Under the pieces are notes generated by a model. It was not told the origin of the DNA and did no database searches. It saw only the letters and a program-made list of their open reading frames with translations. Positions 15,748-24,324 of a stretch of DNA of 64,000 nucleotides are shown piece by piece. How positions within the stretch are numbered: position 1 is the first letter of the stretch; the number at the start of each line of letters is the position of its first letter. The DNA is taken from NCBI GenBank assembly GCA_031844405.1, contig JAUZVC010000001.1:1364001-1428000 (forward strand), written 5' to 3'. Position numbers and translations under genes: made by a program. This DNA is from Knoellia sp031844405 (lineage in GTDB: Bacteria > Actinomycetota > Actinomycetes > Actinomycetales > Dermatophilaceae).

Positions 15748-17646
15748 TCAGCCGAGCGCCTGGTCCACGAAGCACCAGCGCCACGCCTCGCCCGGTTCGA
15801 GCGACCGCATGACCGGGTGACGGCTCGCCCCGAAGTGCCGGCTCGCGTGCCGACCCTGGGAGGAGTCGCAGCAGCCGACGTTGCCGCAGCGGGTGCAGAT
15901 CCGCAGGTGCACCCACGTGAGGCCCTCGCGCAGACAGTCCACGCAGCCCTCGGAGGTGCTGGGCACCGCGCAGTCCGGCTCGGACTCGAGGTGCTCACAT
16001 GCCGTCGCCACCTGGTCCGGGGCGCGCAGCTCCGCGTCACGCAACCGGGCCGTCCGTGCGGTGCTCCACGACAGCGCCGCCTCCTCGGCGTCGAGCTGGT
16101 TCATGACGCCGGAGAGGATCTCGTGGTCGACCTCGTCCTCGTCCCGGATCCGGAGGAGCTCGGCCCGCTCGGCGTCGAGCATCACGGTGCGCAGCCGTCG
16201 CCTCACCTCGCTGGGCGTCTCCTCGTCCCGGGGACCCAAGGTGCCCAGCCGCTCCCAGATCTGGTTGACGCGCAGCTCCGCGCTGCTGTGGAGGTCGCGC
16301 CGGACGTCCGGGTCGACGTCGGGCAGCGCGTCGAGCGCCCGCAGTCCCGCACCGGTCGTCGCCCGGACCACGGTGGCCTCCTGCAGGGCGTCCTCACGCG
16401 GGTCCGGGCCACGCACGTCGAGCGCGCGGGCGAGCATCGGCAGGGTCGAGGACTGCAGGGCGAGCGTGCCGACGGTGACGATGAGAGCGATGAGGACGAG
16501 CGTGGGTCGGTGGTCGGTCGACTCGGGCAGGGTGAGGGCGGCGGCGAGGGTGACGACGCCGCGCATCCCGGCCCACGACGTGACCGCGGTGCTCGGCACG
16601 TCGACGGGGGCGCGCTCGTCCGACCCGAACCGTCCGGTGACCCACGTGAACGGGAAGATCCAGAGCGGGCGCAGCAGGAGCACCGCGACGAGCACTGCGA
16701 GCCCCACGACCGTCGCCCGACCGAGCGAGATCTCGCTGGCCCGAACGTCCGTCACGAGCCGCGACAGCTGGAGGCCGATGAGCAGGAAGACGGTGTTCTC
16801 GAGCAGGAAAGTGAGGCTCGCCCAGTTGACGCGCTCGCTGAGCCGGGACGCCGCCGACTGCAGGACCGGGGCCTTGTGCGCGAGCATGAGGCCGGTCGTC
16901 ACGACGGCGAGGACGCCGCTCGCACCGAGCAGCTCGGCGGGCAGGTAGGACAGGAACGGCGCCGTGAACGACAGGGCGGTGTCCGCGGACGCCTCCGTGA
17001 GGTGCTTGCGGATGAGGCCGATGAGGAGGAACACGACCCAGCCCACGCCGACGCCGCCGACGACGGCGAGCCCGAAGTCGCGGGCCACCGACCCGACGGA
17101 GACCTCGCCGTGCGAGGCGAAGCCGTGGTGCGACGTCGCCAGCCCCGCCGCCGCGATGGCCGTGCGAAGGGTCACGAGGGCGGTCGCGTCGTTGAGGAGC
17201 GACTCGCCCTCGAGGATCGTCGTCACCCGCCGGGGCAGCCCGATGCCGCGGGCGACGGCGGTCGCGGCGACCGCGTCCGGGGGAGCGACGATGGCGCCGA
17301 GTGCGACGGCGACGGCGAAGGGGATCGGGAGCAGCCACCACGCGACGAGCGCGACACCGAAGGTCGTGAAGAGAACGAGGCCCACGGAGAGGCCGAGGAT
17401 CGCACGGCGGTTGGCGCGGATGTCGACGAGCGACGTCCCGCGCGCAGCGGCATACAGCAGGGGTGGCAGAAGGCCGAGGAGGACGACGTCGGGGTCGAGC
17501 GAGACCTCGGGCACGAAGGGGAGCACCGAGGCGACGAGCCCGACGAGGAGGAGCGCGATCGGTGAGGGCAGGCCGACCGGGGCGCAGAGGCGCGCGACGA
17601 CGATGACCGTGACGGCGATCGCGACGAGGGTGAGGGCGGGGGTCAC
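15748..17646 (-). CDS. Na+/H+ antiporter (CPA1) fused to a UBP-type zinc finger
   Basis: A protein of about 632 residues. The first 420 residues are a polytopic CPA1/NhaP-type exchanger with about 12 helices and marks such as LLPPLLYAAA, GAIVAPPDAVAATAVA and EGESLLNDATALV, whose Asp is the family's ion-binding residue. A cytoplasmic helical region follows (about 420-530). The last 90 residues hold a UBP-type zinc finger: CEHLESEPDC, GCVDCLREG, HLRICTRCGNVGCCDSS, then HASRHFGASRHPVM. It should exchange Na+ or K+ for protons. The zinc finger's role in bacteria is unknown to me. The start is uncertain: GTG 17646, or ATG 17700 or 17724. Confidence 0.88.
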   Translation of the reverse strand: MTPALTLVAIAVTVIVVARLCAPVGLPSPIALLLVGLVASVLPFVPEVSLDPDVVLLGLLPPLLYAAARGTSLVDIRANRRAILGLSVGLVLFTTFGVALVAWWLLPIPFAVAVALGAIVAPPDAVAATAVARGIGLPRRVTTILEGESLLNDATALVTLRTAIAAAGLATSHHGFASHGEVSVGSVARDFGLAVVGGVGVGWVVFLLIGLIRKHLTEASADTALSFTAPFLSYLPAELLGASGVLAVVTTGLMLAHKAPVLQSAASRLSERVNWASLTFLLENTVFLLIGLQLSRLVTDVRASEISLGRATVVGLAVLVAVLLLRPLWIFPFTWVTGRFGSDERAPVDVPSTAVTSWAGMRGVVTLAAALTLPESTDHRPTLVLIALIVTVGTLALQSSTLPMLARALDVRGPDPREDALQEATVVRATTGAGLRALDALPDVDPDVRRDLHSSAELRVNQIWERLGTLGPRDEETPSEVRRRLRTVMLDAERAELLRIRDEDEVDHEILSGVMNQLDAEEAALSWSTARTARLRDAELRAPDQVATACEHLESEPDCAVPSTSEGCVDCLREGLTWVHLRICTRCGNVGCCDSSQGRHASRHFGASRHPVMRSLEPGEAWRWCFVDQALG

Positions 17647-17737
17647 CTGCACATTGTGGGGCAGGCCACACGTCTCCACACTCGCCGTCCGGGCCCGCAT
17701 CTCTTGCGGGCAGTGGTTACTCATCGGTAGTTTCGCG

Positions 17738-17766
17738 GGAGGCGCCGCCGTCGGGGCGGCGCCTCC
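17738..17766. promoter_or_regulatory. 12-bp GC hairpin in the lipase 5' region
   Basis: GGAGGCGCCGCC (17738-17749) and GGCGGCGCCTCC (17755-17766) are perfect complements with a 5-nt loop, 18 nt before the lipase start. It may be an attenuator, an mRNA-stabilising hairpin, or a protein site between the divergent antiporter and lipase genes. Confidence 0.5.
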
Positions 17767-17784
17767 ACCGAACGAAGGCTGACA

Positions 17785-19062
17785 ATGACGTCACGCGTGT
17801 TCCGCCGGACCCTCGTCCCGCTCGCCGCCCTCGGCCTGCTCGCCGCTCTGGCCGCGCCCGCCTCGGCCGGCCCGGACTCGGTGCCCGGCACCGCCGGCGC
17901 CACGACCGTCACGGACACGCCGGAGCCCGCGCGGCCGGCGTTCTACGAGCCACCGGCCTCCGTGCCGGGCACGCCGGGCACGGTCATCCGCACCGAGCCC
18001 GCGACCTTCTTCCTCGACCCCCTCGGGCTCTCCGACCTCAGCCTCACCGCGACGCGCGTCATGTACTCCTCCCGCGACCGGCTCGACCGAGCCATCGCCG
18101 TGACCGGCACCGTCTTCGAGCCGAGGACGCCGTGGGTCGGGCTCGGCGCGCGCCCGCTCATCAGCTATGCCGTCGGCACGCAGGGCATGGGTGACCGCTG
18201 TGCCCCGTCGCGGCAGATGGCCGAGACGCTCACCGAGTACGAGCACTACCTCCTCAAGGGCTACCTCGTCCGCGGCTACGCGGTCGCGCTCACCGACTAC
18301 CAGGGCCTCGGCACCCCCGGCACGCACACCTACGTCAACCGGGTCGCGCAGGCCAGGGCGGTCCTCGACATCGCGCGGGCGGCGCTGCGCCGCAGCGGGA
18401 CCTCGCTCACCGCGTCGACGCCGGTCGGGCTCTACGGCTACTCGCAGGGCGGCGGCGCCACGGCGGCGGCCGCCGAGCTCGCGCCGGCCTACGCGCCCGA
18501 GCTCCGGGTCAAGGGTGCGCTCGCCGGAGCCCCGCCCGCGGACCTCACCAAGGTCGCGGCCAACCTCGACGGCAGCCTCTATGCCGAGTTCCTCAACTTC
18601 GCGCTCCTCGGGCTCTCGGCGGGCTACGGCGTCGACATCGGCTCCTACCTCAACGACAAGGGCCGCGCCGTCGCCGCGGCGACCGAGAACCACTGCGTCT
18701 TCGACCTCGCCTCGGCTGCCTTCCAGACGTCGAGCACCCTCACCCGTGACGGTCGCCCGCTCACGGCCTACCTCGCCGAGGAACCGTTCGCCTCGATCGT
18801 CGCCGACAACCGGATCGGCCGCGTCAAGCCGGCCGTACCCGTGCTCATCTCGCACTCGGGGCTCGACGACGTCATTCCGTATGCCGTGGGCCGCCAGCTC
18901 GCCAAGGACTGGTGCGCGAGGGGTGCCAATGTGCGGCTGTCGACCAACGTCGTGCCGCTCCACGTCGGTGGCGTTGCGCCGTCGTCCACGGAGAGCTATG
19001 CGTTCTTCGAGGCTCGCTTCGCCGGCCTCCCGCAGTCCAACGGCTGCTGGGCGATCTGGTGA
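17785..19062 (+). CDS. Secreted lipase (LIP family)
   Basis: A 425-residue alpha/beta-hydrolase with a signal peptide (RTLVPLAALGLLAALAAPASA, cut near residue 28). The catalytic residues are visible: Ser220 in GLYGYSQGGG, Asp361 or Asp362 in SHSGLDDVIPY, and His393 in VPLHVGG. The layout (VGTQGMGDRCAPS near 130-142 and DYQGLGTPGTHTYV near 171) matches secretory lipases of the LIP family, known from actinobacteria and fungi. It should hydrolyse acylglycerols or related esters outside the cell. GAAGG lies just before the ATG. TATGCC is used for Tyr-Ala three times in this gene. Confidence 0.92.
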   Translation: MTSRVFRRTLVPLAALGLLAALAAPASAGPDSVPGTAGATTVTDTPEPARPAFYEPPASVPGTPGTVIRTEPATFFLDPLGLSDLSLTATRVMYSSRDRLDRAIAVTGTVFEPRTPWVGLGARPLISYAVGTQGMGDRCAPSRQMAETLTEYEHYLLKGYLVRGYAVALTDYQGLGTPGTHTYVNRVAQARAVLDIARAALRRSGTSLTASTPVGLYGYSQGGGATAAAAELAPAYAPELRVKGALAGAPPADLTKVAANLDGSLYAEFLNFALLGLSAGYGVDIGSYLNDKGRAVAAATENHCVFDLASAAFQTSSTLTRDGRPLTAYLAEEPFASIVADNRIGRVKPAVPVLISHSGLDDVIPYAVGRQLAKDWCARGANVRLSTNVVPLHVGGVAPSSTESYAFFEARFAGLPQSNGCWAIW

Positions 19063-19095
19063 GCACGCCTCTCCCGCACCGCGACTGACAGACGA

Positions 19096-19133
19096 AGGTA
19101 TGCCGTCCGCCCACGTGGGCGGACGGCATACCT
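19096..19133. repeat. 38-bp perfect palindrome between convergent genes
   Basis: AGGTATGCCGTCCGCCCAC followed at once by its exact reverse complement, centred on CACGTG with no loop. It lies between the lipase and DUF885 genes, which converge. The same 38 bases occur at 32253-32290. It should act as a bidirectional terminator, but its identity across sites suggests a mobile or conserved REP-like element. Confidence 0.9.
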
Positions 19134-19156
19134 GCGTGTGGGGTGCGGTCGGCCCG

Positions 19157-20896
19157 TCAGGCGCGCATGGCCTCGACGAGGACGTCGAGGCCGACCGAGC
19201 CGACGTCGAGCGCGCGGCGGTGAAAGGCCTTGGGGTCGAAGGCGTCGCCCTGGGCGGCTGCGGTCTCGTCGCGCAGCTGCATCCAGATGCGCTCACCGAT
19301 CTTGTAGCTCGGGGCCTGGCCCGGCCAGCCGAGGTAGCGGTCGAGCTCGAAGCGCAGCGAGGCCTCGTCGTTGCCGGCGTGGGCCGAGAGGAACTGCCAC
19401 GCCTTGTCATAGGTCCAGTCGCCGCCGCCGACCTCCTCGGGCGCCTCGAAGCCGCAGTGGATGCCGATGTCGAGGACGACGCGGGCAGCGCGCAGCGACT
19501 GGGCGTCGAGGAACCCGAGGTAGTTGCCGGGGTCGTCCATGAAGCCGAGCTCGACCATGAGCCGCTCGGCATAGAGCGCCCAGCCCTCACCGTGGCCGCT
19601 CACCCAGCAGAGCATCCGGCGCCAGCGGTTGAGCAGCTCGGCACGGTAGGTCGTCTGCGCGACCTGGAGGTGGTGGCCCGGGACGCCCTCGTGGTAGACG
19701 GTGCTCAGCTCGGCCCACGTGCCGAAGGTCTCGACGCCCTTGGGCACCGACCACCACATGCGGCCGGGGCGGGTGAAGTCCTCGCTGGGGCCGGTGTAGT
19801 AGATGCCGCCGGTGTGGGTCGGGGCGATCCGGCACTCGATGGTGCGGACCGGCCCGGGGATGTCGAAGTGGGTGCCGTCGAGCAGGTCCATGACCTCGTC
19901 GGCCTTGGTCTGCATCCACGCCTGGAGCGCATCGGTGCCGTGGAGCCGGTAGGCCGGGTCCTCGTGGAGGTGGGCCATCGCCTCCTTGACGGTCGAGCCG
20001 GGGAGGATGCGCTCGGCGGTGCGCTGCATCTCGGCGGCGATCCGCGCGGTCTCCTCCTGACCCCAGGCGTAGGTCTCCTCGAGGTCGACCGTCGCGCCGA
20101 GGAAGTGCCGGCTGGCGAGCTCGTAGTGCTCGCGACCCACGGCGTCCTCCTCGCGGGCACGCGGGAGGATCTGCTCGCCGAGGAAGGTCTTGAGCCCGGC
20201 GTAGGCGTCGGCGGCACGCCGCCCGGCGGCGTCGAGGTCGGCGGCGAGGGCCTCGGGCAGCGGCTCCCCGTCCTGCGTGCGGGCGCGCCCGGTGAAGGTC
20301 GCGAAGAAGCCCGCGTCGCCGACGAGGTCGTCGCACTGGACCATGCACGACTCGACCTGGCGGCGGGCCGAGATGCGGGTCGGGTCGGCGTCGACGGAGG
20401 CGAGGAGGGAGCCCTGCCACTGCTCGAGCGCGCGTGGGATGGCACCGAGGCGACGGGTGATGGTCGCCCACTGCTCCTCGGTGTCGGTCGGCATGAGGTC
20501 GAGGACGTCGCGCACCGACTGCATCGGCGAGGCGATGACGTTGAGGTCGCACTGGTCGAGCCCGGCCTCGTGGATGTCGATGTCGAGGCGGAGGCGTTCG
20601 CGCATCGCGGCCACCGTGACCCGGTCGATGTCGTCGTCGGGCTCGACCGTCTCCAGCCGGGCGAGGGTGGCGCGGGCGAGGTCGGCCCGGGCGCGGTAGC
20701 CGTCGGGAGAGAAGTCGTCGAGCTCGTCCTGGCGCACGTCGACACCGAGGTAGGTCGCCTCGATCGGGCTGCTCTCCATGACGGCGTCGAAGTGGGCCTC
20801 GGCGACGGCGTCGACGGCGGTGGGCGTGCGAGCCGGGGCAGCGGCCTCGAGCGGGGCGGTGGTGGGGGAGTCGGTCACCGGACGGACGTTACCCAT
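19157..20896 (-). CDS. DUF885 family zinc-peptidase-like protein
   Basis: A 579-residue protein of the DUF885 family. It has the signature YHEGVPGHHLQ (HEGVPGHH at residues 402-409) and a downstream GHGEGWALYAERLM with the likely metal-ligand Glu at 437. These resemble the HExxH and E motifs of gluzincin peptidases in a rearranged form, so a metal-dependent peptidase activity is likely but not proven. No signal peptide is seen, so it is probably cytosolic. Its start is close to that of the divergent MOSC gene (50 nt). GTG at 20878 is an alternative start. Confidence 0.85.
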   Translation of the reverse strand: MGNVRPVTDSPTTAPLEAAAPARTPTAVDAVAEAHFDAVMESSPIEATYLGVDVRQDELDDFSPDGYRARADLARATLARLETVEPDDDIDRVTVAAMRERLRLDIDIHEAGLDQCDLNVIASPMQSVRDVLDLMPTDTEEQWATITRRLGAIPRALEQWQGSLLASVDADPTRISARRQVESCMVQCDDLVGDAGFFATFTGRARTQDGEPLPEALAADLDAAGRRAADAYAGLKTFLGEQILPRAREEDAVGREHYELASRHFLGATVDLEETYAWGQEETARIAAEMQRTAERILPGSTVKEAMAHLHEDPAYRLHGTDALQAWMQTKADEVMDLLDGTHFDIPGPVRTIECRIAPTHTGGIYYTGPSEDFTRPGRMWWSVPKGVETFGTWAELSTVYHEGVPGHHLQVAQTTYRAELLNRWRRMLCWVSGHGEGWALYAERLMVELGFMDDPGNYLGFLDAQSLRAARVVLDIGIHCGFEAPEEVGGGDWTYDKAWQFLSAHAGNDEASLRFELDRYLGWPGQAPSYKIGERIWMQLRDETAAAQGDAFDPKAFHRRALDVGSVGLDVLVEAMRA

Positions 20897-20933
20897 GCGC
20901 CCTCCGGCTTGTCCCGGGGGATTCGCTGCTGCC

Positions 20934-20939
20934 TAGGAT
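20934..20939 (+). promoter_or_regulatory. Predicted -10 box for the MOSC gene
   Basis: TAGGAT ends 7 nt before ATG 20947, supporting that ATG as a leaderless start rather than the GTG at 20941. Confidence 0.5.
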
Positions 20940-20946
20940 CGTGGTC

Positions 20947-21603
20947 ATGGCAGCACGCGTGCACTCGGTCAACGTCGGTCGCCCGAAGGAGGGCGTCATC
21001 CGCCGCCCCACGGGCATCGACAAGCGTCCGACCGACGAGATCACCGTCGCCGACCCGGGGCCCAAGGGCGTCGGCGGCAGCGGGGTCGAGGGCGACGCGG
21101 TCGTCAACCGCAAGCACCACGGTGGCACCGACCAGGCGGTCTACGCGTTCTCGCGCGAGGAGCTCGACCGCTGGGGTGACGACGTCGGACGCGAGCTGGC
21201 ACCGGGCTCGTTCGGCGAGAACCTCACGACCGCCGGCTTCGACGTCGACTCCGCGCTCGTCGGCGAGCAGTGGCGGGTCGGCTCGTCCGTCGTCCTCACC
21301 GTCACCGGGCCACGGGTGCCGTGCGCGACCTTCGCGGCCCACATGGGGGTGCGCGGGTGGGTCAAGGCGTTCACCGAGCGCGGGCGCACGGGCGCCTACC
21401 TCGCGGTCACGCAGCCGGGGACAATCCGTCCGGGCGACGAGATCCGGGTCGCCTGGCGTCCCGGGCACGGCATCACCGTGCCGATGGCGTTCCGGGCCTG
21501 GATGGGCGACGTCGACATGGCCCGTGAGGTCGTCGCCGCAGGTGTCCTCCCCGATCGCGACCAGCGCGACCTCGAGGGCAAGCTCGCCCGCTGGAACCGC
21601 TAG
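20947..21603 (+). CDS. MOSC domain protein (YiiM-like)
   Basis: The product has about 218 residues. The core has the MOSC features of YiiM-type proteins: GVEGDAVVNRKHHGGTDQAVYAFSREELDRW, then PGSFGENLTTAGFD, VGEQWRVGSSVVLTVTGPRVPCATF with the conserved Cys, and GRTGAYLAV. MOSC proteins bind molybdenum cofactor or carry sulfur; YiiM in E. coli reduces N-hydroxylated bases. A single-domain 6-N-hydroxylaminopurine-resistance-type role is therefore plausible. The gene is monocistronic, divergent from DUF885 and convergent with accE. Confidence 0.88.
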   Translation: MAARVHSVNVGRPKEGVIRRPTGIDKRPTDEITVADPGPKGVGGSGVEGDAVVNRKHHGGTDQAVYAFSREELDRWGDDVGRELAPGSFGENLTTAGFDVDSALVGEQWRVGSSVVLTVTGPRVPCATFAAHMGVRGWVKAFTERGRTGAYLAVTQPGTIRPGDEIRVAWRPGHGITVPMAFRAWMGDVDMAREVVAAGVLPDRDQRDLEGKLARWNR

Positions 21604-21605
21604 GC

Positions 21606-21621
21606 GGGCGGACGGCATACC
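21606..21621 (-). repeat. Single arm of the 38-bp palindromic element
   Basis: GGGCGGACGGCATACC equals the right arm of the palindromes at 19096 and 32253, without the left arm. It begins 3 nt after the MOSC stop codon, between convergent genes. Confidence 0.6.
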
Positions 21622-21645
21622 GGCTCGATCCCGCGACCGCTCCGG

Positions 21646-21873
21646 TCAGGCGCGGAGGGATCGCGACCAGGCGCCGGGGCCGGGAGCGACGGGGCGACGG
21701 ACGAGACCGGCCGGTGCCGACCACGCGGACGTATGCCGCGCCGGCGCCTCCGTGACCGCGGCGCCCGCCGCTGCCGACAGGACCGCGACGAGCGCGGCCA
21801 CCTGCTCGGGCGTCGCGTCGCCGATGACCTCGATGACCGGTCCCTCTGGGCTCTGAGCCTGCGAAGAGGTCAC
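21646..21873 (-). CDS. Acyl-CoA carboxylase epsilon subunit
   Basis: A small protein of 75 residues with the features of actinobacterial AccE/PccE: the segment PVIEVIGDATPEQVAALVAVLSAAA followed by a Trp-containing tail (TSAWSAPAGLVRRP) that in this family docks on the carboxyltransferase. Its ATG overlaps the accD stop by 4 bp (ATGA), which strongly supports both identity and translational coupling. The epsilon subunit stabilises and activates the biotin-subunit/carboxyltransferase complex that makes malonyl- or methylmalonyl-CoA. Many gene finders miss it. Confidence 0.9.
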   Translation of the reverse strand: MTSSQAQSPEGPVIEVIGDATPEQVAALVAVLSAAAGAAVTEAPARHTSAWSAPAGLVRRPVAPGPGAWSRSLRA

Positions 21874-23510
21874 AGCGGGATGTTCCCGTGCTTCTTGGGC
21901 GGGAGGGTCTCGCGCTTGGTGCGCAGCGCCCGCAGCGCCTTGGTGACGTTCATCCGCGTGTTCGACGGGGTGATGACGGTGTCGATGTAGCCGCGCTCGG
22001 CCGCGACGTAGGGGTTGGCGAGGGTGTCCTCGTACTCGGTGATGAACTTCTGCCGGGCCGCGTCGACGTCGTCACCGCGCTCGGCGGCGGCCGCGAGCTG
22101 CTTGCGGTAGAGGATGTTCACCGCGCCCTGCGCGCCCATGACTGCGATCTGGGCGGTCGGCCACGCGAGGTTGATGTCGGCGCCGAGGTGCTTGGACCCC
22201 ATGACGTCGTAGGCGCCGCCGTAGGCCTTGCGGGTGATGACGGTGACGAGCGGGACGGTGGCCTCGGCGTAGGCGTAGATGAGCTTGGCGCCGCGGCGGA
22301 TGATGCCGTCCCACTCCTGGTCGGTGCCCGGGAGGAAGCCCGGCACGTCGACGAAGGTGAGCACCGGCACGTTGAACGCGTCGCACGTGCGCACGAAGCG
22401 GGCGGCCTTCTCGGAGGCGTCGATGTCGAGCGTCCCCGCGAACTGCATGGGCTGGTTGGCGACGACGCCGACCGAGCGCCCCTCGACGCGGCCGAAACCG
22501 CAGATGATGTTGGGCGCGAAGAGCGGTGCGACCTCGAGGAACTCGCCCTCGTCGAGCACGGTCTCGATGACCTGGTGCATGTCGTAGGGCTGGTTGGGGC
22601 TGTCCGGGATGATCCGGTCGAGCGCCCGGTCGGTGTCGGTGACCTCGAGCGAGAGCTCCTCGTCACCGAAGGTCGGCGGCTCCTCCATGTTGTTGGACGG
22701 GAGGTAGGACAGCAGCGCCTTGACGTACTCGACGGCGTCCTCCTCGTCGGTGCCCATGTAGTGCGCGACACCGGACTTGGAGTTGTGGGTCCGGGCGCCG
22801 CCGAGCTCCTCGAAGCCGACGTCCTCGCCGGTGACCGTCTTGATGACGTCGGGTCCGGTGATGAACATGTGCGAGGTCTGGTCGACCATGACGGTGAAGT
22901 CGGTGACGGCGGGGGAGTAGACCGCCCCGCCGGCGCACGGGCCCATGATGAGGGAGACCTGCGGGATCACGCCGGACGCGTGGACGTTGCGGCGGAAGAT
23001 CTCGCCGTAGAGGCCGAGCGACACGACGCCCTCCTGGATGCGCGCGCCACCGGAGTCGTTGAGCCCGACGACGGGGCAGCCGACCTTCATCGCGAAGTCC
23101 ATGACCTTGGTGATCTTCTCGCCGAAGACCTCGCCGAGCGAGCCGCCGAAAACGGTGAAGTCCTGCGCGAAGACCGCAACCGTGCGACCGTCCACGGTGC
23201 CGTAGCCGGTGACGACGCCGTCGCCGTAGGGCCGGTTCGCGTCCTGGCCGAAGGCGACCGAGCGGTGCCGGGCGTACTTGTCCATCTCGACGAACGAGCC
23301 CTCGTCGAGGAGCATCTCGAGGCGCTCGCGGGCGGTCTTCTTGCCGCGCGCGTGCTGCTTCTCGACCGCACGCTCGGAGCCGGCGTGGGCGACCTCGCCG
23401 ACCCGCCGCTTGAGGTCCGCGAGCTTGCCCGCGGTGGTGTGGATGTCGATGCCGGTGTCCGCAGCGGGGAGGTCGGTTCCGCCCGTGGGCTGGGTGTCGG
23501 TCTGCGCCAT
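21870..23510 (-). CDS. Propionyl/acetyl-CoA carboxylase beta subunit
   Basis: A 546-residue carboxyltransferase very close to actinobacterial AccD5/PccB. Typical segments are GKKTARERLEMLLDEGSFVEMD, FGGSLGEVFGEKITKVMDFA, GLNDSGGARIQEGV, MGPCAGGAVYSPA, then PGFLPGTDQEWDGIIRRGAKL, RKAYGGAYDVMGSK and the C-terminal PPKKHGNIPL. With accE directly downstream and the biotin ligase gene directly upstream on the other strand, it should be the main acyl-CoA carboxylase feeding fatty and, if present, polyketide or mycolic-type synthesis. The biotin-carboxylase subunit is not in the window. ATG 23510 lies only 24 nt from the divergent birA start. Confidence 0.95.
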   Translation of the reverse strand: MAQTDTQPTGGTDLPAADTGIDIHTTAGKLADLKRRVGEVAHAGSERAVEKQHARGKKTARERLEMLLDEGSFVEMDKYARHRSVAFGQDANRPYGDGVVTGYGTVDGRTVAVFAQDFTVFGGSLGEVFGEKITKVMDFAMKVGCPVVGLNDSGGARIQEGVVSLGLYGEIFRRNVHASGVIPQVSLIMGPCAGGAVYSPAVTDFTVMVDQTSHMFITGPDVIKTVTGEDVGFEELGGARTHNSKSGVAHYMGTDEEDAVEYVKALLSYLPSNNMEEPPTFGDEELSLEVTDTDRALDRIIPDSPNQPYDMHQVIETVLDEGEFLEVAPLFAPNIICGFGRVEGRSVGVVANQPMQFAGTLDIDASEKAARFVRTCDAFNVPVLTFVDVPGFLPGTDQEWDGIIRRGAKLIYAYAEATVPLVTVITRKAYGGAYDVMGSKHLGADINLAWPTAQIAVMGAQGAVNILYRKQLAAAAERGDDVDAARQKFITEYEDTLANPYVAAERGYIDTVITPSNTRMNVTKALRALRTKRETLPPKKHGNIPL

Positions 23511-23521
23511 GGAGGCGACTC

Positions 23522-23527
23522 TAGCCT
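23522..23527 (+). promoter_or_regulatory. Predicted -10 box for birA
   Basis: TAGCCT ends 7 nt before GTG 23535, consistent with a leaderless birA message. The box lies in the 24-nt gap between the divergent accD and birA starts. Confidence 0.5.
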
Positions 23528-23534
23528 TGACCCC

Positions 23535-24296
23535 GTGACCCTTCCTGCTGCCTCCCGCCCGATGGATGCGTCCCTCATCACACCGGGCCCGCCGTGGCTG
23601 CCGGCCGACGTGCGCGACAGCGTGGGGTCGACCAACGCGGTGCTGGCGGACGACCCGCGACCGTGGCGCGTGGTCACCGCGGAGGAGCAGACGCAGGGCC
23701 GCGGCCGGCTCGACCGGGCGTGGTCGACGGCGCCGGGCACGAGCATCGCCGCGAGCGTCCTCGTGCCCCGCCCGGCGCGCGCGCCGCTCGGCTGGGTGCC
23801 GCTCGTCGCCGGCCTGGCCCTGCGCGACGCGCTCACGTCCGTATCCGGGGTCGAGGTCGCGCTCAAGTGGCCCAACGACCTCCTGCTGCCGGCCGACGGC
23901 TCGCGCAAGGTCGCGGGCATCCTCGCCGAGCTCACACCTGGCGGCGTCGTGGTCGGCACGGGTGTCAACATCGACCAGGAGCGGGTCGACCTGCCGGTCG
24001 ACACCGCCACCTCGCTCCGTCTCGCCGGCGCTCCGGGAGTGGGCCGCGAAGCCGTGCTCACGGCATACCTTCGTTCTCTCGCAACGCTTCTGGGCAACCT
24101 CGAGGCGGACCCGTATGCCGTCCGCTCGGCCTACGTCGCGGCGTGCGACACCGTGGGCCGGCAGGTGAGGGTGCTGCTGCCGGGCTCGGAGATCACGGGT
24201 GTGGCCACCGACGTCGACCCAGACGGCAGACTGTCCCTGACGACGGGGTCCGGCACGCGTGCCGTGGCTGCTGGTGACGTCGTCCACGTCCGCTGA
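23535..24296 (+). CDS. birA: Biotin-[acetyl-CoA-carboxylase] ligase
   Basis: The product has about 253 residues and is a monofunctional BirA/BPL without the N-terminal DNA-binding domain. The active-site loop is QTQGRGRLDRAWSTAPG and the catalytic Lys lies in LKWPNDLLLP; GVVVGTGVNID and the small C-terminal domain (GRLSLTTGSGTRAVAAGDVVHVR) complete the family pattern. It makes biotinyl-AMP and transfers biotin to carrier domains of carboxylases. Adjacency to accD fits that job. The start is GTG 23535 (leaderless); ATG 23562 is the alternative. Two GTATGCCG words lie in the gene. Confidence 0.95.
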   Translation: MTLPAASRPMDASLITPGPPWLPADVRDSVGSTNAVLADDPRPWRVVTAEEQTQGRGRLDRAWSTAPGTSIAASVLVPRPARAPLGWVPLVAGLALRDALTSVSGVEVALKWPNDLLLPADGSRKVAGILAELTPGGVVVGTGVNIDQERVDLPVDTATSLRLAGAPGVGREAVLTAYLRSLATLLGNLEADPYAVRSAYVAACDTVGRQVRVLLPGSEITGVATDVDPDGRLSLTTGSGTRAVAAGDVVHVR

Positions 24297-24324
24297 GTCC
24301 CGCGAGCCCCCGAGGAGGGTCCAC

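Noticed and set aside
18167..21856. Open frame of 1229 codons on the plus strand
   Set aside because: It overlaps the lipase, DUF885 and MOSC genes in another frame. Its Arg/Ser/Pro-rich translation has no domain, while the overlapped genes have full catalytic motifs.
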